From NCBI GenBank assembly GCA_018334775.1, contig JAGXLJ010000047.1, forward strand, positions 1 through 7,627: a stretch of 7,627 bases of DNA. The letters run 5' to 3'. Position 1 is the first letter of the stretch; the number at the start of each line of letters is the position of its first letter. Shown in pieces: positions 6,330-7,627 of this stretch. The notes beneath the pieces are model-generated. The model did not search any database. It worked only from the letters and a program-made list of their open reading frames with translations, and had not been told where the DNA came from. The stretch is from Halodesulfurarchaeum sp. (GTDB lineage: Archaea; Halobacteriota; Halobacteria; Halobacteriales; Halobacteriaceae). A program made the translations under genes and the position numbers.

Positions 6330-7157
6330 TTAGGCGGTTGTGTTGAACGGGTCCGGGTTGTTGCGGACCTGTTCGGTCTCGAAGATCAGGTCGAATCCCA
6401 GACCGTCGCCCTGCATGACGTTCCCGACCTCGCTGGGGATCTCGAGGAGGAGGCAGAACGAGTAGCTCCCCTCGCCGTCGTTGACGACGGCTGGAGCACC
6501 TTCGTTGTCCTTCACGAGGTAGCCAGGTGCGAGAATGTCGTCCGCCTCGCGGGCGTTGGTGTAGTGTGTTTGTGCGTCGACTTCGCCGCCAATGTCCGGT
6601 TCACCGTAGCTGATTCCGAGGTTGTCGGAGGCTAGGTTGAAAAGCGGGTCGAGGGTCGACAGTCCCGCTTTATCGCCGGACTCGTCGAAACCTTGCCACA
6701 CGGTCGTCAGCAGGAACTCGCCCAGGTCGGCATCGTTGTCGGCATCGCCTTCGGCGGACTGTTCGGGTTCGGGGTTGGCGCCACCGAACTCCGAGAATGC
6801 CTCCGTACGCACCTGCAGGTAACCCGGGTTGTCCGAGACTTCCACGTCGAAGCAGATGATCGCCCAATCGCCCGGTTTCACGTCGTCGACTTGCAGGCCG
6901 GCCGTGACGCCTTCGCTGTCTGCAGTTTCCGAGAGGCCGATCGAGTCGGCCCAGTAATCGTTCGCCGCGACGATTTCTGCGGTCACACTCATGTCGAGTG
7001 TTCCCGCCGTCAGGCTGTTGCCCCCGAAGGTTTCCGTGTCCGAGAACAGCGCGCTGGTTCCAAGTCCCGCGCCCGCGGACGCGAGGCCGATGGCACCGAG
7101 GCCGCCGAGCATTTTGCGTCGCGAAAGCCGGTACAGTTGTGGTTTGTCTTCTGTCAT
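6330..7157 (-). CDS. TasA-like secreted protein, likely fibre/matrix subunit, with SipW-class signal region
   Basis: A 275-residue exported protein, first leftward gene from the divergent promoter region. The signal region has LSRRKMLGGLGAIG (twin-arginine-like plus hydrophobic core) and GTSALFSDTETF (33-44). TAGTLDMSV (50-58), DVKPGD (92-97) and the C-terminal block LLEIPSEVGNVMQGD...FDLIFETEQVRNN (237-267) follow the order seen in TasA as I recall it: A-S-G-T-L-D-L-S, then K-P-G-D, then N-K-Y-Q-G-N-S near the C-terminus. Two cysteines lie at 102 and 235. The middle (120-230) is acidic and paralogue-specific. GGGGAG lies seven bases before the ATG. The first 44 residues are nearly identical to those of the next gene, so the two arose by duplication. 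An extracellular structural subunit is the best guess; a plain secreted M73/CalY-like protein of unknown role is the alternative. Confidence 0.9.
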   Translation of the reverse strand: MTEDKPQLYRLSRRKMLGGLGAIGLASAGAGLGTSALFSDTETFGGNSLTAGTLDMSVTAEIVAANDYWADSIGLSETADSEGVTAGLQVDDVKPGDWAIICFDVEVSDNPGYLQVRTEAFSEFGGANPEPEQSAEGDADNDADLGEFLLTTVWQGFDESGDKAGLSTLDPLFNLASDNLGISYGEPDIGGEVDAQTHYTNAREADDILAPGYLVKDNEGAPAVVNDGEGSYSFCLLLEIPSEVGNVMQGDGLGFDLIFETEQVRNNPDPFNTTA

Positions 7158-7279
7158 GGTTTTGCTCCCCAGCCGACCTTGGAATCGCCTGATTCAGCGG
7201 TCAGTCGGGTTACTCGTCTCCAGGTGAGACGGGGGCTTACCTATGCAGAGGTTCAGTGGTTTCACCCCGCAAAACCCGA

Positions 7280-7286
7280 TTTTATA
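7280..7286 (-). promoter_or_regulatory. Probable TATA box of the leftward operon
   Basis: The minus strand reads TATAAAA, a strong archaeal TATA element in an otherwise GC-rich window. Initiation would be expected roughly 25-30 bases downstream, near 7255, giving a leader of about 100 bases, which is long for haloarchaea. The complementary strand (TTTTATA) could in principle serve rightward transcription, but would leave an even longer leader. Confidence 0.5.
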
Positions 7287-7301
7287 GGAGACTCCTACCG
7301 A
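7284..7301 (-). promoter_or_regulatory. Dyad regulatory motif, copy A (overlaps TATA box)
   Basis: On the minus strand this reads TCGGTAGGAGTCTCCTAT, with the perfect inverted repeat TAGGA-GTC-TCCTA. It overlaps the first bases of a TATAAAA element in front of the 7157-6330 gene, where a bound protein could block or modulate TBP/TFB access. The centre is 134 bases upstream of that gene's ATG. It matches copy B at 16 of 18 positions. Confidence 0.7.
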
Positions 7302-7379
7302 AATAATTGGCCTGGTTGGGAGTGCCTACCGCCCGAAACCCTGTCTCAGCCGGACCGGTTGGATCTTCATACTGCAGTG

Positions 7380-7397
7380 ATAGGACACTCCTATCGA
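7380..7397 (-). promoter_or_regulatory. Dyad regulatory motif, copy B
   Basis: On the minus strand this reads TCGATAGGAGTGTCCTAT. The inverted repeat is longest here: GATAGGA-CAC-TCCTATC on the plus strand (7379-7395), with seven-base arms. Its centre is 96 bases from copy A, about nine helical turns, so the two sites lie on nearly the same face of the DNA. It is also 69 bases upstream of the divergent DUF7344-like gene, where it could serve that promoter. Confidence 0.7.
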
Positions 7398-7455
7398 TCC
7401 AGGCGACAAAGTAGGCTGTGTATGGTTTTGCTCCTGGCTTACGTCGGGAGTGGTA

Positions 7456-7627
7456 ATGTTTGGACGGGTCACGCTTCCAGAAACGGAAATTTACCACGTC
7501 CTGAGTAATTCCCGTCGCCGGGCCGTGCTCGCCATCCTCTGGCGTCAACCCGAACCAGTGACGCTCCGCGAGGTCTCCGAGGAAATCGCGACAAGAGAGA
7601 CAGGAGAGCGTCCTGCGCCCCGTGCCC
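7456..7627 (+). CDS. DUF7344-like (winged-helix type) protein, N-terminal part
   Basis: This gene runs off the right edge; only 57 residues are visible. The translation starts MFGRVTLPETEIYHVLSNSR, continues with RRRAVLAILWRQPEPVTLRE and then VSEEIATRETGERPAPRA. The pattern L-S-N-x-R-R-R-x-V-L...VTLRE-x-S-E-E-I-A is what I know from the haloarchaeal DUF7344 domain, a winged-helix-like family often thought to be regulatory. GGGAG five bases before the ATG supports this start; the frame is open only back to a TAG at 7381-7383. The gene is divergent from the secreted-protein operon and shares its 298-base upstream region, which carries two copies of an 18-bp dyad motif, so it is a natural candidate regulator of the cluster. 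DNA binding is inferred from family resemblance, and the C-terminal half cannot be judged. Confidence 0.8.
   Translation, partial: MFGRVTLPETEIYHVLSNSRRRAVLAILWRQPEPVTLREVSEEIATRETGERPAPRA

Noticed and set aside
5477..6346. Rightward 289-codon open frame opposite the vWA gene
   Set aside because: The other strand has an unmistakable signal region and TasA-class features through this stretch; the rightward product is a low-information Val/Arg-rich antisense reading.
7282..7548. Leftward 88-codon open frame across the divergent region
   Set aside because: It overlaps the DUF7344-like coding start and both dyad motif copies, and its product has no halophilic bias.

Overview
This window looks like the chromosome of a halophilic archaeon (class Halobacteria). 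It is GC-rich, the predicted proteins are strongly acidic (Asp/Glu-rich, Lys-poor), four secreted proteins begin with twin-arginine-like signal sequences, and the incomplete gene at the right edge resembles the haloarchaeal DUF7344 family. No RNA genes, insertion sequences or CRISPR arrays were seen.

Layout. Six genes run leftward. A seventh (7456 to the window end) runs rightward from a 298-base divergent intergenic region. Leftward, in transcription order: a TasA-like secreted protein (7157-6330); 22 bases later a second paralogue with a von Willebrand factor A domain inserted in it (6307-4595); a 244-base intergenic region with hairpins and a regulatory motif; then a tightly packed group joined by ATGA and 8-base overlaps: a short TasA-like protein (4350-3541), a cysteine-rich relative with an extra C-terminal domain (3544-2381), an ER/archaeal-type signal peptidase I (2384-1473), and a Ser/Thr/Asn-rich protein packed with N-glycosylation sequons (1480-767). 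That last frame continues past its TAA stop for 183 more codons of Ser/Thr/Asp/Glu-rich sequence. A one-base shift then leads into a third plausible coding segment that leaves the window. The simplest reading is one long mucin-like surface protein broken by a nonsense codon and a frameshift.

How the genes may work together (inference). The proteins have SipW-class (TasA/CalY-like) signal regions with a short Ala-aromatic-acidic signature after the hydrophobic core, and the peptidase encoded among them is the obvious candidate to cleave them. Four share a C-terminal signature related to the TasA fold. The set looks like a cell-surface fibre or matrix system: TasA-like subunits, a vWA-bearing adhesin candidate, a Cys-rich subunit, a heavily glycosylated mucin-like component and a dedicated peptidase.

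Regulation. An 18-bp motif, TCGRTAGGANNNTCCTRT, occurs three times: twice in the divergent region (once overlapping a TATAAAA box in front of the first leftward gene) and once in front of the second leftward gene group. It is the clearest sequence outside the genes and suggests both groups, and perhaps the divergent DUF7344 gene, belong to one regulon.
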